DNA from: Brucella intermedia LMG 3301
Lineage (GTDB): Bacteria > Pseudomonadota > Alphaproteobacteria > Rhizobiales > Rhizobiaceae
Assembly (NCBI RefSeq): GCF_000182645.1
Contig: NZ_ACQA01000002.1
Span: 558,001-622,000 of the forward strand
DNA: 64,000 bases
Reading direction: 5' to 3'
Positions 17,878-26,898 of the stretch are shown piece by piece (the first letter of the stretch is position 1; every line of letters starts with the position of its first letter). The notes beneath the pieces are model-generated. The model did no database searches. It saw nothing but the letters and a program-made list of their open reading frames with translations, and had not been told where the DNA came from. The position numbers and the translations under genes were made by a program.

Positions 17878-19757
17878 GCTTTTCTCAATTCGATGCGGAA
17901 AGACGTGCCGGCGGGGCCGCTTTCGGCAGAAATCGTTCCGCCATAATCAGTGACGATTTCCTTGACGATCACAAGACCGAGGCCGAGCCCCTTTTCCTTC
18001 GATGTATTGAAGGGCGAAAACAGATTGTCGCGAATATGCTGCGGCATGCCTGGTCCGTTATCGGAGACGGTGATGATGACCTTGTCATTCTCCACATGGG
18101 TTCGGACTTCTATCCGGCCATCATGTTCTTTTGCATCAACTGCTTCCAGTGCATTCTGAAACAGGTTTATGAAAACCTGTTCGAGCCTGATGGAATGCCC
18201 GATGACGCGTAGTTCGGGCGGTGGTAACACGACGTCGAGTTGGTCCATCCGTCCGGAAAAACGGCTTCGCAACAATACCAGGGCTCCCGAAATAACCTTG
18301 CTTAGCGAGGTTGGCGCGGAAGGAGAACGTCCTTTTCTCGCAAGCGCTTTCAAATCACCTGTAATCGTGCCGATTCGATCTGTCAGCGCCGCGATTTCGT
18401 TGAGATTGTCGGTTGCATCCGAAAGCTTCTTGCGTTCAATGAAGGTTCTTGCGTTGTCTGCATAAGCGCGGATGGTTGCAACCGGTTGGTTGATTTCATG
18501 CGCCACGCCTGCTGCGACCTGACCCATGATGGCGAGACGATTGGCATGAACAAGATCCTGCTGCACGCCCTGCAGCATCGTTTCGGTGCGGCGATGATCA
18601 CTGATCTCCGCTTGCAGCCTGTCCCGCGCCAGGCTGAGGTCACGGGTGCGTTCTTCCACCCGCTCTTCAAGTTCCATCCGTGTGCGTCGGGCATCGGCAA
18701 TGCGGGCCGCGAGCTTCTGTTTGCGCCGCAGGAGAAGTCCTGCAAAGCTGGCGATCGCTGTCAGAATGATAAAGGCGAACAGCCGTGCTTCTCGGACCGC
18801 AGCAGGAATTTGCGGACGAATTGGTGCGAGACTGTACATTTGCCAGGGAGTGGAGGGCACGGCAGAGCGGATTGCAAGAAAGTCGGTATTGCGCGCGTTG
18901 CCGGGGAGCAGGGCGTCAATTAGCAGAAAGTCCCCGCTATCAAATGAAGTCGCCGAAAGCGGCAAGGGTGCCAACGGTGCGTCTCCAAACTGCAGGCTAT
19001 CGCGGATTGACTGGATCTGTTCCTGACCGATTGACCCGATAGTCATGAATCGCCACGACGGCAGGCTCGTAATCAGCACTATGTTGCGTTCGTCCGTTAC
19101 GAAGGTTGGACGGCCGGCACTGTTCCAGTCGCTTTCGAGACGGTCGAATTCGAGTTTCACGACGATCACGCCCAGTGGACCGTTCGGGCCATCAATGCGG
19201 CGCGATATGTAGAGGCCAGGACGATTGCTGACATTGCCGAGTGCGAAATATTCGGCATCTCCGTTTCTCAGCGCGTTGTGAAAATAGGGGCGAAATTTGT
19301 AATCGTTGCCGACGAAGCTGTCCGGTTCGCGCCAGTTACTTGCAGCAATGGCGACGCCATCCATACCGACAAGATAGATGACCGCTGCCTGCGTGCCGCG
19401 CGCGAGCGCCTCCAGTTTTTCGTTCAGGGGAGTGATCGTAGCGGGCGTCTTGTCCTGCAGTGCAGCTTCCAGTGCCCGGTCCTTTGACAGCACCAGAGGC
19501 AAAGCGCGCTGCTTGTCGAGAACTGCGCGCAACAATGCCGTATTGAGGTTGGCGTCGATCCGGGCCTGCTCGCTCAATGCCAGCATGGCCTTGTCTCGCG
19601 CCAGGTCGCCGACGATCCAGAAAGCGAGTGCAAAAACCACCGCCCAAAACAACCCAAACAGCGCCCATGGGCGTCGGCTGGCGTTTGTGGGCCGGGTTAG
19701 AATGTCCATGGTGGAAGGGTGCGGGCTCATCACTTTATTGTGCAATATTTCAGACAT
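17874..19757 (-). CDS. dctB: C4-dicarboxylate transport sensor histidine kinase DctB
   Basis: A membrane kinase with one span near the N-terminus ([19 protein letters not shown]), a large periplasmic double-Cache-like sensor, a second span near [17 protein letters not shown], a coiled coil ([18 protein letters not shown]), the H-box [20 protein letters not shown] and a HATPase domain ([19 protein letters not shown]). It senses C4-dicarboxylates and phosphorylates DctD. Start candidates are ATG 19757, 19730 and 19709, none with a good Shine-Dalgarno; the open frame extends to 19946 through the promoter region and should be ignored. Confidence 0.9.
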   Translation of the reverse strand: MSEILHNKVMSPHPSTMDILTRPTNASRRPWALFGLFWAVVFALAFWIVGDLARDKAMLALSEQARIDANLNTALLRAVLDKQRALPLVLSKDRALEAALQDKTPATITPLNEKLEALARGTQAAVIYLVGMDGVAIAASNWREPDSFVGNDYKFRPYFHNALRNGDAEYFALGNVSNRPGLYISRRIDGPNGPLGVIVVKLEFDRLESDWNSAGRPTFVTDERNIVLITSLPSWRFMTIGSIGQEQIQSIRDSLQFGDAPLAPLPLSATSFDSGDFLLIDALLPGNARNTDFLAIRSAVPSTPWQMYSLAPIRPQIPAAVREARLFAFIILTAIASFAGLLLRRKQKLAARIADARRTRMELEERVEERTRDLSLARDRLQAEISDHRRTETMLQGVQQDLVHANRLAIMGQVAAGVAHEINQPVATIRAYADNARTFIERKKLSDATDNLNEIAALTDRIGTITGDLKALARKGRSPSAPTSLSKVISGALVLLRSRFSGRMDQLDVVLPPPELRVIGHSIRLEQVFINLFQNALEAVDAKEHDGRIEVRTHVENDKVIITVSDNGPGMPQHIRDNLFSPFNTSKEKGLGLGLVIVKEIVTDYGGTISAESGPAGTSFRIELRKA

Positions 19758-19772
19758 GGGAGAAATAGAAAT

Positions 19773-19788
19773 GTGCGGATAATCGCAC
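19773..19788. promoter_or_regulatory. Candidate DctD upstream activating site
   Basis: GTGCGGATAATCGCAC has perfect 5-bp inverted half-sites GTGCG/CGCAC around a 6-bp spacer. It is centred about 90 bp upstream of the sigma-54 promoter of dctA, a usual position for an NtrC-family enhancer. A further half-site-like TGTGC lies near 19739. Confidence 0.6.
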
Positions 19789-19862
19789 TTTTTATCGAGG
19801 TTCGTCACCGTAAGGCATATTAAAATGCTTAAAAACAATAACTTAGGCCCGGCGTCGCAGAC

Positions 19863-19878
19863 TGGCACGGAGATTGCA
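19863..19878 (+). promoter_or_regulatory. Sigma-54 (-24/-12) promoter of dctA
   Basis: TGGCACGGAGATTGCA matches the consensus TGGCACG-N4-TTGCA exactly. It ends about 97 bp before the dctA start and points toward it. With dctBD divergent, it is the expected RpoN/DctD-dependent promoter. Confidence 0.9.
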
Positions 19879-19975
19879 ATCAAACAACTCAGCAGCGGTT
19901 CTGATCGCTGGAACTTGAGACTGAATGGCTCGGGAGGTTGGAACAAGTTCCAGGCTGGGCCGAACGGAGGACGTC

Positions 19976-21310
19976 ATGATTGCAGTACCGACAGGCACCG
20001 CGGTTTCGCCGCGTGGTCCTATTCCCTTTTACAAGCACCTTTATGTACAGGTGTTGGTGGCGATTGCTGCCGGTATTCTCCTTGGTCATTTTTACCCCGA
20101 ACTGGGAACGCAGCTGAAGCCGCTTGGCGATGCGTTCATCAAGCTCGTCAAAATGATTATCGCTCCGGTCATCTTTCTGACCGTTGCAACCGGCATCGCC
20201 GGTATGACTGACATGAAGAAGGTAGGTCGCGTTGCCAGTAAGGCGATGATCTACTTCCTGACATTCTCGACACTGGCCCTGATCGTCGGGCTTATCGTCG
20301 CCAATGTCGTGCAGCCGGGCGCCGGAATGCATATCGACCCGGCTTCGCTTGATCCGAAGGCCGTTGCCAATTATGCCGCCAAGGCACACGAGCAGACCAT
20401 CACGGGTTTCCTGAGCAACATAATTCCAACGACAATTGTCGGCGCATTCGCTGAGGGCGACATCCTGCAGGTGCTGTTCTTCTCCGTCCTGTTCGGTATC
20501 GCACTGGCTTTGGTCGGCGATAAAGGCAAGCCTGTTACCGATTTTCTTCATGTCCTGACTGCACCGGTTTTCAAACTGGTTGCAATCCTGATGAAGGCAG
20601 CTCCAATCGGCGCATTTGGTGCCATGGCGTTCACCATCGGTAAATATGGTATCGGTTCGATTGCCAATCTCGCACTGTTGATCGGCACCTTCTATCTCAC
20701 TTCCCTGCTGTTCGTGCTTGTCGTTCTGGGAGCGGTCGCCCGCTACAATGGCTTCTCGATCCTCGCGCTCATCCGCTACATCAAGGAAGAACTGCTTCTG
20801 GTTCTGGGCACGTCTTCGTCGGAAGCGGCCCTCCCAGCGCTCATGGACAAGATGGAAAAGGCCGGCTGCAAGCGTTCGGTGGTGGGGCTGGTCATTCCGA
20901 CCGGCTACTCGTTCAATCTGGATGGCACCAATATCTACATGACGCTGGCCGCGCTCTTTATCGCACAGGCGACGGACATCCCGCTGTCGTTGAGCGATCA
21001 GATTCTGCTTTTGCTGGTGGCGATGCTGAGCTCCAAGGGTGCGGCGGGCATTACAGGCGCCGGATTTATTACACTGGCGGCGACACTGTCTGTCGTTCCC
21101 GCCGTTCCGGTTGCGGGCATGGCTCTGATCCTGGGTATCGATCGCTTCATGTCCGAATGCCGGGCATTGACAAATCTTGTCGGCAATGCAGTGGCGACCA
21201 TTGTGGTGGCGCGTTGGGAAAATGAACTCGACACGGACAAGCTCGCCGCAGCGATGAACGGTGCGCCTCTCATCACGGATGTTATTCCGCAGCTGGAACC
21301 CGCTGAATAA
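19976..21310 (+). CDS. dctA: C4-dicarboxylate/H+ symporter DctA
   Basis: A 444-residue DAACS-family (SLC1-like) inner-membrane carrier for succinate, fumarate and malate. Landmarks are [20 protein letters not shown], the serine-rich hairpin [14 protein letters not shown], the [19 protein letters not shown] signature and [17 protein letters not shown] 19976 has GGAGG 5-6 bp upstream; the upstream extension to 19925 is untranslated leader. The gene lies behind a consensus sigma-54 promoter and divergent from dctBD, and it ends at a perfect terminator hairpin. Confidence 0.95.
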   Translation: MIAVPTGTAVSPRGPIPFYKHLYVQVLVAIAAGILLGHFYPELGTQLKPLGDAFIKLVKMIIAPVIFLTVATGIAGMTDMKKVGRVASKAMIYFLTFSTLALIVGLIVANVVQPGAGMHIDPASLDPKAVANYAAKAHEQTITGFLSNIIPTTIVGAFAEGDILQVLFFSVLFGIALALVGDKGKPVTDFLHVLTAPVFKLVAILMKAAPIGAFGAMAFTIGKYGIGSIANLALLIGTFYLTSLLFVLVVLGAVARYNGFSILALIRYIKEELLLVLGTSSSEAALPALMDKMEKAGCKRSVVGLVIPTGYSFNLDGTNIYMTLAALFIAQATDIPLSLSDQILLLLVAMLSSKGAAGITGAGFITLAATLSVVPAVPVAGMALILGIDRFMSECRALTNLVGNAVATIVVARWENELDTDKLAAAMNGAPLITDVIPQLEPAE

Positions 21311-21327
21311 TAGTGACGACTTGAAAG

Positions 21328-21356
21328 GAAACGGCCCGCTTCTGGCGGGCCGTTTC
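21328..21356. terminator. Terminator between dctA and the convergent NDH-2 gene
   Basis: GAAACGGCCCGC (21328-21339) and GCGGGCCGTTTC (21345-21356) form a perfect 12-bp stem with a 5-base loop. The A and T bases within the stem ends let it serve both converging genes. Confidence 0.85.
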
Positions 21357-21360
21357 ATAT

Positions 21361-22629
21361 TCATCGTTCGGCAGATTTGCCTTGGGTGATCAACCGGGCG
21401 CTATGCTGGCCGGAAATATAGGTCCACAGCCAGCTCCACGCGACAGCGGCACGGCTTCTTGTTCCAATCAGGAAGAAGATGTGCGCAATACCCCAGAACC
21501 ACCACGCGATAATGCCTTTCAGCTTGAAGCGCCCCATATCGACCACAGCAGCGCCTCTGCCGATGGTGGCAAGATTGCCCTGATGCTTGTAACGGAACGG
21601 CATTGGCGGCGTTTGTCCTTCGATGCGGCTTTTTATGACCGTGGCAACGTAGGCACCTTGCTGTTTGGCGGCAGGTGCTATGCCCGGAACCGGTTTCCCG
21701 TCCGGTCCCTCGACCCAGGCCGTATCCCCGATGACGAAGATATCGTCATGCCCGGGAACATTGAGGTTTGATAGAACCTTGACGCGTCCGGCGCGGTCGC
21801 TCTCCGCGCCCAGCCACGTTGCGGCAGGGGAAGCCGCAACGCCAGCCGCCCAGATTGCCGTGCGGCACGGAATGAACTCTTCGCCGACTGTAACGCCCTC
21901 GGCTGTTATGTCCTTCACCGGAATCCCGAGCCGTACTTCCACGCCAAGTTTTTCCAGTGCTCTCAATGCATAGTCGGACAGATCTTCCGGAAAGGCGGCC
22001 AGAATGCGCGGACCCGCTTCGAGCAGCATTACGCGCGTTTGCCGCGTATCGATATTGCGAAATTCAGGCCATATGGTTTGCTTGGCGAGCTCTGCGATAA
22101 TGCCTGCGAGCTCCACGCCGGTCGGCCCGCCGCCAACGATGGCAAATGTCAGCAGCGCCTTCCGTTTTGCTTCATCGGTTTCGCGTTCAGCGCGCTCGAA
22201 GGCGAGGAGCAGACGGCGGCGAATGGTTGTTGCATCCTCAAGCGCCTTCAGTCCGGGCGCCAGCGCTTCCCACTGATCGTTGCCAAAGTAGGCATGGCGT
22301 GCGCCCGTGGCGAGGACGAGCATATCGTATGAAATTTCTGTGCCGTTTTCGAGTTGCACCTGCCGGCGTTCCGTATCCACATCGGTGACTGTACCCAGCA
22401 GTGTGGTCACTTCAGTGCGGTCCCGAAACAGGTGGCGGATCGGCCAGGCAATTTCGGATGTGGCGAGGATGGTTGTCGCAACCTGATATAAAAGCGGCTG
22501 GAAAAGATGATGGTTACGCTGATCAATCAATGTAATCCGCACATTGACGTTCTTGAGATCGTGGATCAATTGCAATCCGCCAAAACCGGCACCGACAACG
22601 ACAAGATGGGGGACACGCTCTTCGCTCAT
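21361..22629 (-). CDS. ndh: Type II NADH dehydrogenase (NAD(P)/FAD-dependent oxidoreductase)
   Basis: A 422-residue two-dinucleotide-binding flavoprotein. The FAD site VVVGAGFGGLQ is near residue 10, the NAD(H) site AIVGGGPTGVELAG near 163, and the FAD-binding block DDIFVIGDTAWVE near 295. A hydrophobic, aromatic C-terminal stretch (IAWWFWGIAHIFFLIG) would anchor it to the inner membrane, where it would pass electrons from NADH to quinone without proton pumping. It converges on dctA. No partner genes are obvious. Confidence 0.88.
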   Translation of the reverse strand: MSEERVPHLVVVGAGFGGLQLIHDLKNVNVRITLIDQRNHHLFQPLLYQVATTILATSEIAWPIRHLFRDRTEVTTLLGTVTDVDTERRQVQLENGTEISYDMLVLATGARHAYFGNDQWEALAPGLKALEDATTIRRRLLLAFERAERETDEAKRKALLTFAIVGGGPTGVELAGIIAELAKQTIWPEFRNIDTRQTRVMLLEAGPRILAAFPEDLSDYALRALEKLGVEVRLGIPVKDITAEGVTVGEEFIPCRTAIWAAGVAASPAATWLGAESDRAGRVKVLSNLNVPGHDDIFVIGDTAWVEGPDGKPVPGIAPAAKQQGAYVATVIKSRIEGQTPPMPFRYKHQGNLATIGRGAAVVDMGRFKLKGIIAWWFWGIAHIFFLIGTRSRAAVAWSWLWTYISGQHSARLITQGKSAER

Positions 22630-22771
22630 TACTTCCGCCTGCTTGCTGGATCAATCGGCGAGTGACCGGCCCGTTCCCAGCAGTACGCGACCGTTCGACA
22701 TCAATGTATACCTGTAGATTGCGATTTCCAGACCGCTTGTCTGCGGGGGGTATTTCCGAATGGGGCACCAA

Positions 22772-23224
22772 TCACACCGATGACATAACCAGCAGGTTGC
22801 GACGAACTTCGTCGCCATTGCCATTTACGAGCTGCTTCTCGATGTCCAGATGGGTAGCCTTCCAGATCGGCACGGCTGCCGCAAGAGTAGCTTTGCCCTC
22901 GGGTGTGAGTTGCAATAATCGCTCGCGCCTGTCGTCGGGATTCACGATGATCTCCACCCAGCCTTGCCGCTGCAACGGCTTCAGCGCCGCGGTCAGCGTG
23001 GTTTGATCCATGGCCAGAAGCTCCGCGACCGGCTTCATCGGGGGAGGCACGGGGCGATTGAGCGACATCATCAAGGAGAACTGGCCGTTCGTTAACCCCA
23101 CCGGGCGCAGGGCATCGTCAAAGCGGCGGGCGAGGGCGCGGGCGGCGCGCTGAACATGCAAGCAAAGGCAGGTATCACGAACCAGAAGCGTTGTTTCAAA
23201 AGGTACATCACGGCTATTTGACAT
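22772..23224 (-). CDS. MarR-family transcriptional regulator
   Basis: A 150-residue MarR protein with a winged helix (VAELLAMDQTTLTAALKPLQRQGWV, then wing DDRRERLLQLTPEGK). The N-terminal TCLCLHVQRAARALARRF contains two cysteines, which in some relatives sense oxidants or electrophiles. It is divergent from the DUF899/VOC operon, and the 89-bp gap carries a perfect 12-bp palindrome plus a partial copy, the expected sort of operator. It most likely represses itself and that operon. Confidence 0.85.
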   Translation of the reverse strand: MSNSRDVPFETTLLVRDTCLCLHVQRAARALARRFDDALRPVGLTNGQFSLMMSLNRPVPPPMKPVAELLAMDQTTLTAALKPLQRQGWVEIIVNPDDRRERLLQLTPEGKATLAAAVPIWKATHLDIEKQLVNGNGDEVRRNLLVMSSV

Positions 23225-23235
23225 GATTTATTAAT

Positions 23236-23276
23236 ATTGATATCAATGTAAATCGTCAAGCAGGAACATTGATATC
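23236..23276. promoter_or_regulatory. Candidate MarR operators (ATTGATATCAAT and partial copy)
   Basis: ATTGATATCAAT (23236-23247) is a perfect 12-bp palindrome starting 12 bp upstream of the marR-type ATG. ATTGATATC recurs at 23268-23276, 32 bp further on and close to the ribosome-binding site of the divergent gene. AT-rich short palindromes are typical MarR sites. Confidence 0.5.
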
Positions 23277-23313
23277 TACGGGCGGGAGCAAAAGCCGGAG
23301 GAGGGCTTGCACC

Positions 23314-24039
23314 ATGAACGAGGTCGTATCCCGAGAAGTTTGGCTTGAGGCGCGGCGCGCGCTTCTGGCAAGTGAGAAAGAAGCCACCCATCTGCGCGAC
23401 AAGGTCAATCGTGAGCGGCAAGCCCTGCCATGGGTGAAGGTTGACAAGAATTATACGTTCGATACGCCTTCGGGACGGAAAACGCTTTCCGATCTGTTCG
23501 ACGGGCGCAGCCAGTTGCTGATCTATCATTTCATGTTCGGACCTGACTGGGATCAAGGCTGCACGGGATGTTCGTTTCTTGCCGACAATTTTGATGGCGC
23601 GGTGGCGCATCTCAACAATCATGATGTAACGCTCGTTGCCGTGTCGCGCGGACCGCTGGCAAAGCTCGAAGCCTACAAGAAGCGGATGGGGTGGCATTTC
23701 CCATGGGTTTCATCGCAAGGCAGCGACTTCAACTTCGATTATCACGTCTCCTTCACGAAGGAAGAGCTCGAAAACAATCGGGTGTTCTACAATTTCGACA
23801 AGCTTGCCGCAGAAGACGCCTTCGATGAACTGCCGGGCATGAGCGCCTTCTACAAGGATGAAAACGGCACGATCTATCACACCTATTCCAGCTATGCCCG
23901 CGGCATTGAAGAATGGATAGGAACGTTGATGATCCTTGATCGAGCGCCCAAGGGCCGCAACGAAAACGGGACGATGCATTTCGTCAAGCGGCACGATGAA
24001 TACGAAACAAAGGCATCCGGTCATAGCTGTTGTGGCTGA
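23314..24039 (+). CDS. DUF899 (thioredoxin-like) family protein
   Basis: A 241-residue DUF899 protein. It opens with REVWLEARRALLASEKEATHLRD and has the signature WVKVDKNYTFDTPSG, the block LLIYHFMFGPDWDQGCTGCSF with a CTGC dithiol-like pair, and a C-terminal YSSYARGIEEW. The family has a thioredoxin-like fold of unknown reaction. ATG 23314 has GGAGG upstream. It heads a MarR-controlled operon with a VOC protein 38 bp downstream. It ends in HSCCG. Confidence 0.82.
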   Translation: MNEVVSREVWLEARRALLASEKEATHLRDKVNRERQALPWVKVDKNYTFDTPSGRKTLSDLFDGRSQLLIYHFMFGPDWDQGCTGCSFLADNFDGAVAHLNNHDVTLVAVSRGPLAKLEAYKKRMGWHFPWVSSQGSDFNFDYHVSFTKEELENNRVFYNFDKLAAEDAFDELPGMSAFYKDENGTIYHTYSSYARGIEEWIGTLMILDRAPKGRNENGTMHFVKRHDEYETKASGHSCCG

Positions 24040-24077
24040 TCGTTCGAACAAAAGAGGGAACCAAGGGAGTACGTTCA

Positions 24078-24854
24078 ATGAAACAGGGCTCATCTCCGTT
24101 CGTCTGGTACGAACTTATGACGACAGACACGGACAGCGCGCAGGATTTTTATACCAAAGTCGTCGGCTGGGCTGCGAAGGACGCCGGTGTTCCCGGCATG
24201 AAATATACGCTGTTCGAAGTGCCCGGATGCATGATCGCAGGCATGATGTCGATGGCGGACATGCCGAAGGAGGATTGCGGCGGCCAGGCGGGTTGGCTTG
24301 GTTATGTCGGCGTGGCGAATGCCGACGAATATGCGCGGAAAGTGGAAGCGGAAGGTGGCAAGGTTTTGAGGGCGCCGCAGGATATCCCGAATATCGGACG
24401 GTTCGCGATTGTGTCCGACCCGCAAGGCGGCATCTTTGCGCTTTTCGAACCGATGGGGGATATGCCGGCACCGGATGATTTCGGCTCACGCAAACCGGGA
24501 CATCCGGGCTGGCACGAACTTCATGCGAAGGACTGCGAGACGGTTTTTCCCTTCTACGAGAAAGTGTTTGGCTGGAAACTCTCACGCAATTTCGACATGG
24601 GGCCTATGGGCAACTACAAGGTATTCAGCGTCGATGGCGCCGATCATGGAGGCATCATGACCGCGCCTCCCGGCACACCGGTCGGCTGGGGTTTTTACTT
24701 CATGGTGGAAGGCGTCAAGGATGCAGCCGACAGGGTCAAGTCTCTTGGCGGAACCGTCCTGCAAGGACCTATGGAGGTACCGAACGGGGAGTGGGTCGTT
24801 CAATGCAAGGATCCGCAAGGTGTGAACATCTCGCTTGTAGCGTCGAAACCTTAG
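24078..24854 (+). CDS. VOC (glyoxalase/bleomycin-resistance fold) family protein with two tandem domains
   Basis: A 258-residue protein made of two VOC modules. The first starts at FVWYELMTTDTDSAQDFYTKVVGW, the second at GWHELHAKDCETVFPFYEKVFGW; each ends in a DPQG block (VSDPQGGIFALFEP and CKDPQGVNISLVA). Such proteins bind metals and act on small electrophiles or as antibiotic-binding proteins; the substrate is unknown. GGGAG precedes ATG 24078. It is co-oriented with the DUF899 gene behind the MarR operator region. Confidence 0.8.
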   Translation: MKQGSSPFVWYELMTTDTDSAQDFYTKVVGWAAKDAGVPGMKYTLFEVPGCMIAGMMSMADMPKEDCGGQAGWLGYVGVANADEYARKVEAEGGKVLRAPQDIPNIGRFAIVSDPQGGIFALFEPMGDMPAPDDFGSRKPGHPGWHELHAKDCETVFPFYEKVFGWKLSRNFDMGPMGNYKVFSVDGADHGGIMTAPPGTPVGWGFYFMVEGVKDAADRVKSLGGTVLQGPMEVPNGEWVVQCKDPQGVNISLVASKP

Positions 24855-24937
24855 GAAAGACTGCGCCCCGCGATTGACTGCCGGTACATTTGCGATGATT
24901 GGATGATACATCGAAACGTATCGGCGGAAGATCGACC

Positions 24938-25888
24938 ATGCACCACAGAAGCACGCGTCAGTCTCAAAGGTCTGGAACTGTTCTCGCGGCAGATGTCGGT
25001 GGATCCTTCATTCGGCTTGCGCGCTCGACGCATCCGGGAAATATCGAGCTTCTCGAAAAGCTCCCCACTCCCGCTGACAGCTGGGAAGAATTTGGGTGCG
25101 CGCTGGAAACCGCGCTACGAACTCATGCGTCGAAAGAGGAGTGGCCGTTTGCCCTCTCGATCGCCGGATTGGTCGATCCGGATACAACGACTGCTCTGTC
25201 GGCAAATATTCCCTGCATTACAGGTCACAAGCTAAGTCTCGAACTTGGAGAGCGACTTCAGCGCCGGGTCATCGCGGCCAATGATGCCGATTGTCTGACG
25301 CTGGCAGAAGCGATTGAAGGCGCCGGTAAAGGCCACGATATCGTCTTCTGTGCAGTGCTGGGCACAGGCGTCGGCGGTGGGCTTGTTGTCGATGGCCGGC
25401 TCGTTCGAGGTAAGGGCGGATTGACTGGCGAGTGGGGACATGGCCCGATCCTCAACACATCGGTGGACCTCGATGGACAAACTGTGCTGGTCCCGCGCTT
25501 CAGTTGCGGTTGCGGGCAAAGCGGCTGTGTCGATACCATCGGCGGCGCGCGCGGGATTGAGAGGCTGCACCGTTTTTTGAATGCGGCCGATGCAACGAGC
25601 CATAGAATTATGCAGGATTGGCTCGACGGCTGTCAGATGGCCGGAAGGACAATCTCCGCCTATCTCCAACTCGTTGCCGATCCGCTGGCTGCCGTCGTCA
25701 ACGTAACCGGCACATCGATCATTCCCGTGGGTGGCGGGCTTGCCACGGCGTCCGAGCTGATTTCAGCGATTGACGAGGCGGTGAGAGCCCGAATCCTGCG
25801 CAAAACGGAGCAGCCTATAGTCGTTCCCGGAATATTCGGCAGCGATGGCGGTTTGGTCGGGGCAGCGATATTGGGGCATCAGACGTGA
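24938..25888 (+). CDS. ROK-family sugar kinase (N-acetylglucosamine kinase-like)
   Basis: A ROK kinase of about 316 residues. The ATP-phosphate motif LAADVGGSFIRLA is at the N-terminus, the catalytic aspartate lies in the AANDADCLTLAEA block, LTGEWGHGPI gives the zinc/sugar histidine, and the zinc-site cysteines are in SCGCGQSGCVDTIGG. It would phosphorylate a hexose or amino sugar such as N-acetylglucosamine; the exact sugar is not determined. ATG 24938 has GGAAG upstream; the open frame continues to a TTG at 24899. It overlaps cutC by 4 bp (GTGA). Confidence 0.8.
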   Translation: MHHRSTRQSQRSGTVLAADVGGSFIRLARSTHPGNIELLEKLPTPADSWEEFGCALETALRTHASKEEWPFALSIAGLVDPDTTTALSANIPCITGHKLSLELGERLQRRVIAANDADCLTLAEAIEGAGKGHDIVFCAVLGTGVGGGLVVDGRLVRGKGGLTGEWGHGPILNTSVDLDGQTVLVPRFSCGCGQSGCVDTIGGARGIERLHRFLNAADATSHRIMQDWLDGCQMAGRTISAYLQLVADPLAAVVNVTGTSIIPVGGGLATASELISAIDEAVRARILRKTEQPIVVPGIFGSDGGLVGAAILGHQT

Positions 25889-26607
25889 GCGTGTTACTCG
25901 AAGTCTGCGTGGATAGCGCCGAAGGCCTATATTCGGCGATCGAAGGTGGCGCGGATCGCATCGAACTCTGTTCCGCCCTTGAACTGGGCGGTTTGACGCC
26001 CTCGCAGGCATTGATGGAGCTTGCTTCAGATGCGCCGATCCCGGTCTACGCAATGATCAGACCCCGTGCGGGCAGCTTTTGCTTTTCGGCTGAAGACGAA
26101 GCCATCATGGCGGCAGATATTGGCAACGCGAGAAATGCCGGCTTGGCAGGGGTCGTCCTGGGTGCTTCGCTCGCCGATGGTTCTCTGGATGTTACCTTGC
26201 TGGAAAGACTGATTGCGGAGGCAAATGTCCTTGGAACCACGCTCCACCGCGCCTTCGATCTCGTGCCTGACGCGGAGACCGCGCTGGAGCAGGCAATCGC
26301 GCTTGGTTTCGAGCGCATCCTGACGTCCGGCCTCTCCCAGACCGCGGAAGAGGGACTGGACAATCTGCGGCATTTGGCGGGAAAGGCCGGGAAGCGCATC
26401 AGCATCATGCCTGGCAGCGGCGTCAGTGTCGGCAATGTAGGTCGGATAATCGAAGCCACGGGTGCGACAGAAGTTCATGCTTCATGTCGCGTCGCAGTCG
26501 AAGAAAAGGATTCTCGTGCAATCGCGTTCGGTTTCGCTGGGGAACGATCATTTCGAACATCAGCCCAGCGCGTGAGTGAGTTGAAAGCCGCAATCGGACA
26601 TATTTAA
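25885..26607 (+). CDS. cutC: CutC family protein
   Basis: A 240-residue TIM-barrel protein of the CutC family. Landmarks are LEVCVDSAEGLYSAIEGGADRIELCSALELGGLTPS (split by the usual barrel strand), YAMIRPRAGSFCFS, TLHRAFDLVPD, ILTSG and IMPGSGVSVGNVGRI. The family was linked to copper tolerance in E. coli, but its enzymatic role remains unclear. It starts with a GTG overlapping the ROK kinase stop, so the two are translationally coupled and may share a sugar-related role. Confidence 0.88.
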   Translation: MSVLLEVCVDSAEGLYSAIEGGADRIELCSALELGGLTPSQALMELASDAPIPVYAMIRPRAGSFCFSAEDEAIMAADIGNARNAGLAGVVLGASLADGSLDVTLLERLIAEANVLGTTLHRAFDLVPDAETALEQAIALGFERILTSGLSQTAEEGLDNLRHLAGKAGKRISIMPGSGVSVGNVGRIIEATGATEVHASCRVAVEEKDSRAIAFGFAGERSFRTSAQRVSELKAAIGHI

Positions 26608-26749
26608 AGGCCGTTCATTCCAAATTCCGTGTCTGTGGCAGTGCTGATTTCGCGCAGTGGCCAGCCGCTGAAAAGGAAATTTCTCAAACAGTTCGAGGTG
26701 GCACTTAAACCCTATTGCCACCCTGAAAGAGTTTGAGTAGAAGTGACAT

Positions 26750-26829
26750 CACATCAAGAGTTGGGGGCGACGCCCAACGCCAACCTGCCTCTCCGGGCAA
26801 GGTGGTACTCTCTGTAAAGGGAGGATGTG
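26750..26829 (+). ncRNA. Candidate S-box-like (SAM-I/SAM-IV clan) riboswitch upstream of metA
   Basis: A compact multi-stem fold can be drawn by hand. P1 CACATC (26750-26755) pairs with GATGTG (26824-26829); then AAGAG, P2 TTGGG/CCCAA, the junction GCCAACC, P3 CCTGCC/GGGCAAGG, and P4 CTCTC/GGGAG. ATCAAGAG after P1 and the CAACC junction are S-box hallmarks. Downstream, CGCGTC and GACGCG (26862-26897 region) can pair across AGGGACC, the metA ribosome-binding site. This suggests translational control of metA by S-adenosylmethionine. It does not fit SAM-II, the class usual in alphaproteobacteria. Confidence 0.55.
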
Positions 26830-26898
26830 GCCCAACCGGCAAATATACGGATAAAGCCACTCGCGTCAGCTCCGACATAAACTAGGGACCGACGCGAC

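Noticed and set aside
19889..21364. Long open frame (491 codons) on the minus strand opposite dctA
   Set aside because: It is the complement of a strongly conserved dctA coding sequence, has no domain, no ribosome-binding site, and a composition typical of an antisense frame in GC-rich DNA.
26693..26709. Possible sigma-54 promoter (TGGCACTTAAACC) upstream of metA
   Set aside because: The -24 half TGGCAC is present, but no GC at the -12 position at the right spacing.
26750..26829. SAM-II (metA motif) riboswitch
   Set aside because: The conserved SAM-II sequence and H-type pseudoknot pattern could not be found; the leader fits an S-box-like multi-helix junction better.
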